Position numbers and translations under genes: made by a program
Assembly (NCBI GenBank): GCA_965653335.1
Contig: CBFGZU010000002.1
Coordinates: forward strand, 1-63,435
Source of the DNA: Pseudolysinimonas_A sp965653335
Lineage (GTDB): Bacteria; Actinomycetota; Actinomycetes; Actinomycetales; Microbacteriaceae
Length of the DNA stretch: 63,435 nt
Direction of reading: 5' to 3'
Part shown: positions 17,699-25,117 of the stretch, piece after piece
How positions within the stretch are numbered: the stretch's first letter is position 1
Layout of the letters: every line of letters begins with the position of its first letter
The notes under the pieces: model-generated
What the model was told of the DNA's origin: nothing
The model's input: the letters and a program-made list of their open reading frames with translations, nothing else
The model's database searches: none

Positions 17699-18969
17699 GG
17701 ATCCTCCTGGTCGGCGCCGGTGGCGTCGGTGACGCGATCGCGAAGATCGCCGCCCGCCGCGACTTCTTCGAGGTCATGGTCGTGAGCGACTACGACCTCA
17801 CCCGTGCGGAGCGCACCCTTCGCTGGGTGGCGGCGAAGCACGGCGACCAGGGCGGGAGGTTCGTCGCGGCGAAGATCGACGCGTCCGACCCGTCGTCGGT
17901 CGAGGCAGTCGCTCGCGAGTACGGCGCGACACACGTCATGAACGCCGTCGAACCGAAATTCGTCCCGACGATCTTCGCGGGTGCGCTCGCCGCCGGAGCC
18001 GACTACCTCGACATGGCGATGAGCCTGTCGGAGCCGCATCCCGATGAGCCGTACGCGCGCACGGGCGTCAAACTCGGCGACGACCAGTTCGCGCAAGCCG
18101 GCGACTGGGAGGCGGCCGGTCGCCTCGCCCTCGTCGGGATGGGTGTCGAGCCCGGGCTCTCGGACGTGTTCGCGCGTTACGCCGCTGACGAGCTGTTCTC
18201 GTCGATCGACGAGCTCGGGGTGCGCGACGGCGCGAACCTCGTCGTGCGCGACGAAAACGGCGAGGAGATCTTCGCCCCCTCGTTCAGCATCTGGACGACG
18301 ATCGAGGAGTGCCTCAACCCGCCCGTCGTCTGGGAGAAGGACGTGGGATGGTTCACGACACCACCGTTCTCGGAGCCCGAGGTGTTCGAGTTTCCTGAGG
18401 GCATCGGCCCGGTCGAGTGCGTCAACGTCGAGCACGAGGAGGTGCTGCTCATGCCGCGCTGGGTCGACGCCCGACGCGTCACCTTCAAGTACGGTCTCGG
18501 CAACGAGTTCATCGGCGTTCTCACGACCCTGCACAAGCTGCACCTCGACTCGACGGCGCCGATCCGGGTGCGCAGCGCGAACGGCCCCGTCGAGGTGGCG
18601 CCCCGGGATGTCGTCGCCGCCGCGTTGCCCGACCCCGCATCCATCGGCCCGCGGATGACCGGCAAGACGTGCGCCGGAGTCTGGGTGACCGGCACCGGCA
18701 AAGACGGCAAACCCCGCGAGGTGTACCTGTACCACGTGAGCGACAACGAGTGGACGATGGCCGAGTACGAGAGCCAGTGCGTCGTGTGGCAGACGGCGCT
18801 CAACCCGGTGATCGCGCTCGAGCTGCTCGGGACGGGCGTGTGGTCCGGTGCCGGCGTGCTCGGGCCCGAGGCGTTCCCGGCGTCGCCCTACCTGGAACTC
18901 ATGGCGAGACCCGAAGCCGAGGGTGGGTACGGTCAGGCCTGGGGCCTGCGGGAATCGGCAGTGGAGTAG
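17695..18969 (+). CDS. Saccharopine dehydrogenase-family oxidoreductase
   Basis: A 424-aa NAD(P)-dependent enzyme. The N-terminal Rossmann fold opens with ILLVGAGGVGDAIAKIAARR, and the LYS9/saccharopine reductase-like C-terminal domain includes GMGVEPGLSDVFARYAADEL. The natural substrate is unclear; many relatives are annotated as saccharopine or carboxynorspermidine dehydrogenases, and no polyamine partner gene is nearby. The ATG overlaps the PAP2 stop by four bases. It also has TAGCTT ending seven bases upstream, so it could be made both from the operon and from its own leaderless transcript. Confidence 0.88.
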   Translation: MRILLVGAGGVGDAIAKIAARRDFFEVMVVSDYDLTRAERTLRWVAAKHGDQGGRFVAAKIDASDPSSVEAVAREYGATHVMNAVEPKFVPTIFAGALAAGADYLDMAMSLSEPHPDEPYARTGVKLGDDQFAQAGDWEAAGRLALVGMGVEPGLSDVFARYAADELFSSIDELGVRDGANLVVRDENGEEIFAPSFSIWTTIEECLNPPVVWEKDVGWFTTPPFSEPEVFEFPEGIGPVECVNVEHEEVLLMPRWVDARRVTFKYGLGNEFIGVLTTLHKLHLDSTAPIRVRSANGPVEVAPRDVVAAALPDPASIGPRMTGKTCAGVWVTGTGKDGKPREVYLYHVSDNEWTMAEYESQCVVWQTALNPVIALELLGTGVWSGAGVLGPEAFPASPYLELMARPEAEGGYGQAWGLRESAVE

Positions 18970-19022
18970 CACCGCCCGCGTGTCTCCGGGGTGGTCGGGC
19001 CTGCGCGTCAGGAGTGTCGGGT

Positions 19023-20180
19023 CTAGCGCCAGGATGCCGGATCACGCAGTAGTTGCCCGAAGGCGAGTTCAGCCGCGCCGATGAGCAGGCGGTTTTCGCC
19101 GAGGGCGGCCGGCACGATCGAGACTCCTTCCGCGGCGGCGGGAATCGTCGCGGCGGTCACGGCGTTGACGAGGCTCGGCGGATCCCACGCGAGGTGCGTC
19201 GCGAGGTAGCCGCCGAGCACGACGAGGTCGGGGTTGAAGACGTTGATCGCGTTGCCCAGGGCGACGGCGAGGATGTCACGCTGCCGCCGGAGTTCTGCGG
19301 TGATCCGGGGATCGTCACTCGCGGTGATCGCGGCAGCCAGCTCCGGTTCGTCGGCGTAGGAGAGTCCGAGCAACTCAAGGATCCGGGCTCTGTTGACCTC
19401 GTCTTCGAGCGTGCCGCGCTCGGAGAGCTGTTCGCCCACACCGGGGCGGTTCTGCCCGAATTCACCTGCGTAGCCGGCGCGACCGGTGAGCAACTGACCG
19501 CGCACGACGACGCCTCCGCCGATTCCCGACGCGCCGCCGTTGAGATACACCAGGTCGGTCACGCTCCGGCCGGCACCGAACAGGTGCTCCGCGAGCGCGC
19601 CGAGACTCGCGTCGTTGTCGGCGTGCACGGGACGGCCAAGGGCGTCTTCGACGAGCCGTGCGAACGGCACTTCCCGCCACCCGAGGTGCGGCGCCCAGCG
19701 TACGGTCCCGTCGGAGGCGCGCACGAGGCCAGGGATCGCGAGACCGATCGCAACGACGTGCCGGTCGCGCGGCGAGCCGGCGAGCAGCTCATCGACGACG
19801 GAGCCGATGACCTCAACCGCGGTCTGCGGATCGGGCACGCCGTCGACGGGGCGCCGGATGCGGCGTTCGACCCGCGCGCCCAGCCCGACGACCGCCGCGG
19901 TGATGGCGTCGACCTCGGGGTTCACGGCGATCACGACGGGACGCACGTCGACGCGAACCCCCGGTGACGGGCGACCGACAGCGCCGTTCGCGACGGGGTC
20001 GCCCTCCCGAAGCAGACCGGTTTCGCCGAGTTCGGCGACGAGCGCGGCGACCGTCGAGCGGTTGAGGCCAGTGAGGGCGGTGAGTTCGGCGCGGGACGCT
20101 GCCCGACCGTGATGAACGTGCCCCAGGACCGCGGCGAGGTTGCGCCCCCGGACGCCGTCGGCACTGTTCCCGGCGGTCAT
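19023..20180 (-). CDS. ROK-family transcriptional repressor, probably of xylose genes
   Basis: A 385-aa repressor. The winged helix-turn-helix occupies about residues 12-65 (RAELTALTGLNRSTVAALVA), followed by a ROK sugar-kinase-like domain (VIAIGLAIPGLV-type and GRAGYAGEFGQ segments). The Cys-rich zinc motif usual just after the GEFGH segment is absent; here the text reads GEFGQNRPGVGEQLSERG with no Cys. ATG 20180 follows the xylB stop by ten bases, giving an xylA-xylB-repressor operon. By analogy with XylR-type ROK proteins it should bind the palindrome at 22861-22883 and release it when sugar is present. Confidence 0.87.
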   Translation of the reverse strand: MTAGNSADGVRGRNLAAVLGHVHHGRAASRAELTALTGLNRSTVAALVAELGETGLLREGDPVANGAVGRPSPGVRVDVRPVVIAVNPEVDAITAAVVGLGARVERRIRRPVDGVPDPQTAVEVIGSVVDELLAGSPRDRHVVAIGLAIPGLVRASDGTVRWAPHLGWREVPFARLVEDALGRPVHADNDASLGALAEHLFGAGRSVTDLVYLNGGASGIGGGVVVRGQLLTGRAGYAGEFGQNRPGVGEQLSERGTLEDEVNRARILELLGLSYADEPELAAAITASDDPRITAELRRQRDILAVALGNAINVFNPDLVVLGGYLATHLAWDPPSLVNAVTAATIPAAAEGVSIVPAALGENRLLIGAAELAFGQLLRDPASWR

Positions 20181-20190
20181 GCGCCCCACC

Positions 20191-21558
20191 TTAGAGCCGT
20201 GCGGCGTACTGGGCGCGGATGACCGGGTGATGATCGGATGCCGACGATGCGCTGAGCGGCACGATCCAGTCCGGGCGGGCACCGGTCGCCACCCAGGCCG
20301 CCTGCACGGCTGCGCCCCGCGCCACATACTCGCCCGGCTCGGGCACGACGACGGGCACGTCGAACACCTGCGCGGCAATCGCCGACACGGCCCGGTTCTG
20401 TGCGGCCCCGCCGATGAGCAGGATGCGTCGGGCCTCGACCCCCACAGCGCGCACGGCGTCGAGGCCGTCGGCCAGTCCGCACAGCAGCCCCTCGATCGCC
20501 GCGCGGGCGAGATTCTCGCGAGTCGTGCCGGCGAGGGTCATGCCGAACAGCGTCGCCGTGGCATCCGGGCGGTCGGGGGTGCGCTCGCCCTCGAACCACG
20601 GCTGCAGAACAAGGCCGCCCGCTCCGGGTTTCGCCGCGAGGGCGAGGCGGCCGAGCTCGTCGTGGCCGACGCCGAGCAGCCCGGCGATCGCGTCGAGTAC
20701 GCGTGCGGCGTTGAGGGTCGCGACGAGCGGCAGGAAGATCCCCGACGCGTCCGCGAACCCGGCGACGGTGTCGGACCCGGCGGGCGAGCCGGTCACCGCG
20801 AACACGGTGCCGCTGGTGCCGATCGAGACGACGACATCCCCGTCGCGTGCGCCGAGGCCGAGCGCGGCGCCCGCGTTGTCGCCCGCGCCGGGGCCGACGA
20901 GAGCTCCGGATGCCAGGGTGCCCGCCGAGTCGCCCGGGCCCAGCACGCGGGGCAGGATCGCGTCGTGCCCGAGGGCGGCGACCAGCAGCTCGCGGTCGTA
21001 GTCGTCGGTGTGCGGGTTCCAGTACGAGGTGCCCGACGCGTCGGAGCGGTCCGTCGTCAGCTCGGCGAAGTCGGCGTTGCCCGGCCCGAAGCCGCGCAGG
21101 CGCCAGGTGAGCCAGTCGTGGGGGAGCGCGACGGCATGCACCCGGGCGGCGTTGTCGGGCTCGGCATCCCGTAGCCAGCGCAGCTTCGTCGCCGTGAACG
21201 ACGCGACCGGGCGCGAGCCGGTGCGGGCGACGATGTCGGGGAACTCCTCCCCCAGCTGGGTCGCGGCGGCGGCCGAGCGGGTGTCGTTCCACAGCAAGGC
21301 GTCGCGGATGACGTTCCCGTCGGCGTCGAGCACGACCATTCCGTGCTGCTGTCCCGCGATCGACACGGCGACGACGTCATCCATCCCGTCGGCGTCGGCG
21401 ATCGCGTCCTGCAGCGCGACCCACCACGCCTCGGGGTCGACTTCGGTGCCGGCCGGATGCGCCGCGCGCCCCTCCCGCACGACGGAGCCGCTCGCGGCAT
21501 CCACAATCACGATCTTGCAATTCTGGGTCGACGAGTCGATCCCCGCGACGAGTGTCAC
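20191..21558 (-). CDS. xylB: Xylulokinase
   Basis: A 455-aa FGGY-family sugar kinase that phosphorylates D-xylulose. The N-terminal phosphate loop is GIDSSTQNCKIVIVD, the substrate region is SIAGQQHGMVVLD, and the C-terminal ATP region is ILLIGGAAQNRAVSAIAAQV. The start is GTG 21558. It follows xylA on the same strand with a palindromic element in the 75-base gap, and the ROK repressor gene follows ten bases later. Confidence 0.93.
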   Translation of the reverse strand: MTLVAGIDSSTQNCKIVIVDAASGSVVREGRAAHPAGTEVDPEAWWVALQDAIADADGMDDVVAVSIAGQQHGMVVLDADGNVIRDALLWNDTRSAAAATQLGEEFPDIVARTGSRPVASFTATKLRWLRDAEPDNAARVHAVALPHDWLTWRLRGFGPGNADFAELTTDRSDASGTSYWNPHTDDYDRELLVAALGHDAILPRVLGPGDSAGTLASGALVGPGAGDNAGAALGLGARDGDVVVSIGTSGTVFAVTGSPAGSDTVAGFADASGIFLPLVATLNAARVLDAIAGLLGVGHDELGRLALAAKPGAGGLVLQPWFEGERTPDRPDATATLFGMTLAGTTRENLARAAIEGLLCGLADGLDAVRAVGVEARRILLIGGAAQNRAVSAIAAQVFDVPVVVPEPGEYVARGAAVQAAWVATGARPDWIVPLSASSASDHHPVIRAQYAARL

Positions 21559-21571
21559 GACGCATCCTCTC

Positions 21572-21633
21572 GGCTATTTGCCCAAGTTTGTTGCTTTTGG
21601 GCGTGGGATAGGCACGAAGTTGGGCAAACAGCC
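21572..21633. repeat. Palindromic repeat, ATTTGCCCAA family, copy 1
   Basis: Left arm 21572-21588 and right arm 21617-21633 are 17 bases each with two mismatches (core TATTTGCCCAA / TTGGGCAAA). The element ends at the xylA stop codon and fills most of the xylA-xylB gap. Closely related copies lie at 43126-43185 and 62538-62599. It could attenuate or protect the xylA-xylB transcript. Confidence 0.85.
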
Positions 21634-22824
21634 TTAGCGCGCGCCCATGAGGTGCTCGGTCGCCAGCTGCTGGAGGCGCACGAAGCCGGCACCCATGCCG
21701 CCGAGATACACCGAGGTGTCGAAGTCCTCGTAGGCCGTGCGGTCGGCCAACAGGTCGGCGTAGGTCTCGCCCGGGCTGAGGGTGGGCACGGCGAGCTCGG
21801 GCACGCGAGCCGCGGCGAGCGCCTCCTGCACTTCGGGATCGGCGCGGAACGCCGCGGCGCGTTCCTTCAGCAGCAGGTAGGTGCGCATGTTGGCTGCCAC
21901 CGAGTCCCAGACGCCCGTCTCATCTTCGGTGCGCGAGGGCTTGTAGTCGAAGTGCCGCGGGCCGTCGTAGGCGGGCACGCCGCCCGGGCCGCCGTTCTCG
22001 AGCAGGTCGACGAGCGCGAACGAATTGTGCAAGTCGCCGTGCCCGAACACGAGATCCTGGTCGTACTTGATGCCGCGCTGGCCGTTGAGGTCGATGTGGA
22101 AGAGCTTGCCGTGGTACAGCGCCTGGGCGATGCCGGCGGCGAAGTTGAGGCCCGCCATCTGCTCGTGCCCGACCTCGGGGTTGAGACCGACGAGTTCGGG
22201 GTGGGCGAGCGAGCCGATGAAGGCGATCGCGTGGCCGAGGGTGGGCAGCAGGATGTCACCGCGCGGCTCGTTCGGCTTGGGCTCGATGGCGAAGCGGATG
22301 TCATAGCCCTGGTCGAGTACGTATTCGCTGAGCAGGTCGACGGCTTCCCGATAGCGCTCGAGCGCCTGCCGGATGTCTTTCGCGGCGTCGTACTCGGCGC
22401 CTTCCCTTCCGCCCCACATGACGAAGGTCTGTGCCCCGAGTTCGGCGCCGAGGTCGAGCTGCCGGAACACTTTGCGCAGCGCGAATCGGCGCACGTTCCG
22501 GTCGTTCGCCGTGAAGCCGCCATCTTTGAAAACCGGTGCCGAGAACAGGTTCGTCGTGACCATCGGGACTTTCAACCCGGTCGCGTCGAGCGCACCTTTC
22601 AGGCGGTCGATCTCTTTCTGCCGCGCGACTTCGTCCGCGCCGAACGGGAAGAGGTCGTCGTCATGAAAGGTCAGGCCGTAGGCGCCGAGTTCGGCGAGCT
22701 TCTCGACGGCGTGCACGGTGTCGAGCGGCCTCCGGGTCGGGCCACCGAAGGGATCCGTGCCGTTGTAGCCGATCGTCCACAGGCCGAAGGTGAACTTGTC
22801 GGCCGGGGTGGGGGTGAGGGTCAT
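21634..22824 (-). CDS. xylA: Xylose isomerase
   Basis: A 396-aa TIM-barrel enzyme that converts D-xylose to D-xylulose. Its length and start (FTFGLWTIGYNGTDPFG) match the class I actinobacterial type. Active-site segments include TFHDDDLFPF with the catalytic His, FAIEPKPNEPRGDI with the metal Glu, NPEVGHEQMAG and HIDLNGQ. AGGGAG precedes the ATG. It is first in the operon with xylB and the ROK repressor. Confidence 0.96.
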   Translation of the reverse strand: MTLTPTPADKFTFGLWTIGYNGTDPFGGPTRRPLDTVHAVEKLAELGAYGLTFHDDDLFPFGADEVARQKEIDRLKGALDATGLKVPMVTTNLFSAPVFKDGGFTANDRNVRRFALRKVFRQLDLGAELGAQTFVMWGGREGAEYDAAKDIRQALERYREAVDLLSEYVLDQGYDIRFAIEPKPNEPRGDILLPTLGHAIAFIGSLAHPELVGLNPEVGHEQMAGLNFAAGIAQALYHGKLFHIDLNGQRGIKYDQDLVFGHGDLHNSFALVDLLENGGPGGVPAYDGPRHFDYKPSRTEDETGVWDSVAANMRTYLLLKERAAAFRADPEVQEALAAARVPELAVPTLSPGETYADLLADRTAYEDFDTSVYLGGMGAGFVRLQQLATEHLMGAR

Positions 22825-22860
22825 GGGAACTCCCTTGGTCGCGGGGGACGCGTCGGCGTC

Positions 22861-22883
22861 ATATGTTGCGATCTACAACATAT
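22861..22883. promoter_or_regulatory. Perfect palindromic operator candidate of the xylose region
   Basis: ATATGTTG (22861-22868), a 7-base spacer, then CAACATAT (22876-22883), a perfect 8-bp inverted repeat in an otherwise GC-rich stretch. It lies between divergent xylA and the dehydrogenase gene. Its right arm covers the expected -35 of a rightward promoter whose -10 is TACAGT at 22898-22903. The ROK repressor of the operon is the natural candidate to bind it. Confidence 0.8.
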
Positions 22884-22945
22884 CGGGGTCGAGGGCCTAC
22901 AGTGAAAGCGTCCATCGTTCCCTTCGGATCAACAGGTTTGAGCGA

Positions 22946-24106
22946 ATGTCATCTTTGCGCGTCGCGATGATCGGCCACGGCTTCATGGGAGCCGCCCACT
23001 CCCAGGGCTGGCGGGTCGCTCCTCGCTTCTTCGACTTGCCGTCGACGATCGAGATGTCCGTCGTCGTCGGGCGACGGTCGGATGCCGCCGAGGCCGCCGC
23101 CGAAAAGTGGGGCTGGGCCGCGTCGGCGACGGACTGGCGCGAGGTCATCGCGCGCGACGACATCGACATCGTCGACATCGTGACCCCCGGGAACTCGCAC
23201 GCGGAGATCGCGATCGCCGCCCTCGAAGCCGGCAAGCACGTGCTCTGCGAGAAGCCCCTCGCGAACACCGTCGAGGAGGCGGAGGCGATGGCCGCCGCTG
23301 CGGAGACGGCGTTCGCCCGCGGCGTCGTCGCCATGGTCGGGTTCACCTACCGCCGGGTGCCGGCTGTCGGCCTCGCGAAGCAGCTCGTCGCCGCCGGCAA
23401 GATCGGGCGCATCCAGCAGGTGCGCGCCGCTTATCTGCAGGACTGGCTCGCCGACCCCGAGTCGCCGCTCACGTGGCGCCTCGACAAGTCGCTCGCCGGC
23501 TCCGGGTCGCTCGGCGACATCGGGGCCCACGCGATCGACCTGTCCGAATACGTCACCGGGATGCGGCTCGCCTCCGTCTCGGGCACCCTCGAGACGCTCG
23601 TCACCGAGCGGCCCGTGATGGAATCCGCGTCGGGGCTGAGCGGCACGGGCGGCACCGAGCGCGGTCCGGTCACCGTGGATGACGTCGCCCTCATCGTGGG
23701 ACGCTACGGTTCGGGCGTGCTCGGCACCTTCGAGGCGACGCGTTTCGCGACAGGTCGCAAGAACGCCCTTCGGCTCGAAGTCTCAGGCACCGCGGGAGCG
23801 ATCGCCTTCGACCTCGAAGACATGAACGTGTTGCAGTACTACGACGCGACGCAGCCCGAAGGCGAGCGGGGCTTCCGGCGCATCCAGGCCACCGAGCCCT
23901 CGCATCCCTACGTCGCGGCGTGGTGGCCGCCCGGCCACATCCTCGGCTACGAGCACGGCTTCAGCCACCAGGTCGTCGACCTCGTGCGCGCGATCGCCGG
24001 GGGCACCCAGCCCGAGCCGTCGTTCGCCGACGGAGAGCACGTGCAACGTGTGCTCCGCGCCGTCGAGACCTCGGCCGGTGCGGGCAGCGTCTGGACCGCC
24101 GTCTGA
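22946..24106 (+). CDS. Gfo/Idh/MocA-family dehydrogenase
   Basis: A 386-aa NAD(P)-dependent sugar or inositol dehydrogenase. The Rossmann start is RVAMIGHGFMGAAHSQGW, the CEKPLA motif carrying the catalytic Lys is at about residue 102 (HVLCEKPLANTVEEAEAMA), and the substrate domain includes GSLGDIGAHAIDLSEYVTG. ATG 22946 is chosen because the upstream in-frame extension crosses the operator and promoter. Divergent placement from xylA suggests a pentose or related sugar substrate under the same control, which is inference. Confidence 0.9.
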   Translation: MSSLRVAMIGHGFMGAAHSQGWRVAPRFFDLPSTIEMSVVVGRRSDAAEAAAEKWGWAASATDWREVIARDDIDIVDIVTPGNSHAEIAIAALEAGKHVLCEKPLANTVEEAEAMAAAAETAFARGVVAMVGFTYRRVPAVGLAKQLVAAGKIGRIQQVRAAYLQDWLADPESPLTWRLDKSLAGSGSLGDIGAHAIDLSEYVTGMRLASVSGTLETLVTERPVMESASGLSGTGGTERGPVTVDDVALIVGRYGSGVLGTFEATRFATGRKNALRLEVSGTAGAIAFDLEDMNVLQYYDATQPEGERGFRRIQATEPSHPYVAAWWPPGHILGYEHGFSHQVVDLVRAIAGGTQPEPSFADGEHVQRVLRAVETSAGAGSVWTAV

Positions 24107-24183
24107 CCGATCGGCCCGATCTTTGTCGACGGGGAACGACGCCGGAATGGATCGGCTCATCGGTGCCCGAGGAAGCGCTGTGG

Positions 24184-24810
24184 TCAGGCCATGATGGGCA
24201 TGCCGAGAAGCACCATCACGCCGATGGCAACCCCGACGCAAGCCGCAGCGACGATCACGAGAAGGCCCGCCATGAGCCACGGCCGGTTCTCGAACCAGTA
24301 GGCGCTCCCGGGGTAGGCGGCGAAGAACTCGGGGAACGACATGGGCTCGCTCGCGATGCGCACCGAGACGGGCAGGGCATCCGTGATCTTCGTGAAGTCA
24401 CCGGCGCGCCAGAAGGTTCCGCGCAGGCGGAAGAGGCGCCGACCGTCGGCGTCGCGCACGAGCAACTGGGGCACGGTCTCGGGCGACTGACCGACGTAGA
24501 CGGGGACGATATCGACCGTGGCGATCCGCTCGAGGGAAACCCGCACCATCGGGCTGAAGATGCCGCGCCCGCGGAGCTCGCCGTCGGCGACGACCGTGTC
24601 GACGGTGAGTTGGCGGAACAACAGCACGAGCGAGGCGACGATGACCAGCACTTGCATGGCGACGACCCACCAGCCTTGGCCCCGGGGGATCGCGAACCAA
24701 TAGAAGACCGCTGAGACGGGAACGAGCACGACGACGATCGAGACCATCGCCGACACCAGCAGCGATCGCCGCGGCACGATGCGCACGACCGCTTGCTCCA
24801 TCACGATCAT
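24184..24810 (-). CDS. Membrane protein with PH-like core, unknown function
   Basis: A 208-aa protein with two adjacent membrane helices at about residues 16-65, a cytoplasmic region of about 100 residues (GRGIFSPMVRVSLERIATVD, then GRRLFRLRGTFW) that looks like a bacterial PH-type beta domain, and a last hydrophobic helix near the C-terminus. ATG 24810 has GGGAGAG four bases upstream. Function is not known. It lies just downstream of tRNA-Ser on the same strand. Confidence 0.75.
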   Translation of the reverse strand: MIVMEQAVVRIVPRRSLLVSAMVSIVVVLVPVSAVFYWFAIPRGQGWWVVAMQVLVIVASLVLLFRQLTVDTVVADGELRGRGIFSPMVRVSLERIATVDIVPVYVGQSPETVPQLLVRDADGRRLFRLRGTFWRAGDFTKITDALPVSVRIASEPMSFPEFFAAYPGSAYWFENRPWLMAGLLVIVAAACVGVAIGVMVLLGMPIMA

Positions 24811-24885
24811 GCTCTCCCTGTCGAACCCGCTGCGAAACGCGGGCGGTGTACCAGTGGCAGTGGTGCGGGTGGTGCGGAGTTCAGC

Positions 24886-24969
24886 GGAGGATGGGGGATT
24901 CGAACCCCCGAGGGCTTTCACCCAACACGCTTTCCAAGCGTGCGCCATAGGCCACTAGGCGAATCCTCC
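24886..24969 (-). tRNA. tRNA-Ser (anticodon GGA)
   Basis: An 84-nt cloverleaf on the minus strand. The acceptor arms GGAGGAT and ATCCTCC pair perfectly, the anticodon stem-loop reads ACGCTTGGAAAGCGT with GGA, there is a long variable arm typical of serine tRNAs, and the T-loop is GGTTCGAATCC. CCA is not encoded. Confidence 0.96.
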
Positions 24970-24976
24970 GAAAGGA

Positions 24977-25062
24977 CCCTCCGCGCACCCGTCAGAGCCC
25001 GGTTACCCTTGCTACGTTTCCGTCCTGGGGGAGTTGGCCTGGATGGCGCCACGCGGAGAGCC
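24977..25062 (-). ncRNA. ffs: Signal recognition particle RNA, small bacterial type
   Basis: On the minus strand the segment contains the SRP RNA core: CAGGACGGAAACGTAGCAAG (the GGAA tetraloop and the Ffh-binding internal loop), followed by GGTAACCGGG. The outer ends CTCCGCG and CGCGGAG pair to close the rod. Exact ends are approximate. Placement between tRNA-Ser and dnaX is common for ffs in actinobacteria. Confidence 0.9.
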
Positions 25063-25117
25063 GTCTGCCAGTGTAGGGCCTGAACCTCGTGCCAGGGGCG
25101 ACGACTACTCTCGTTGT

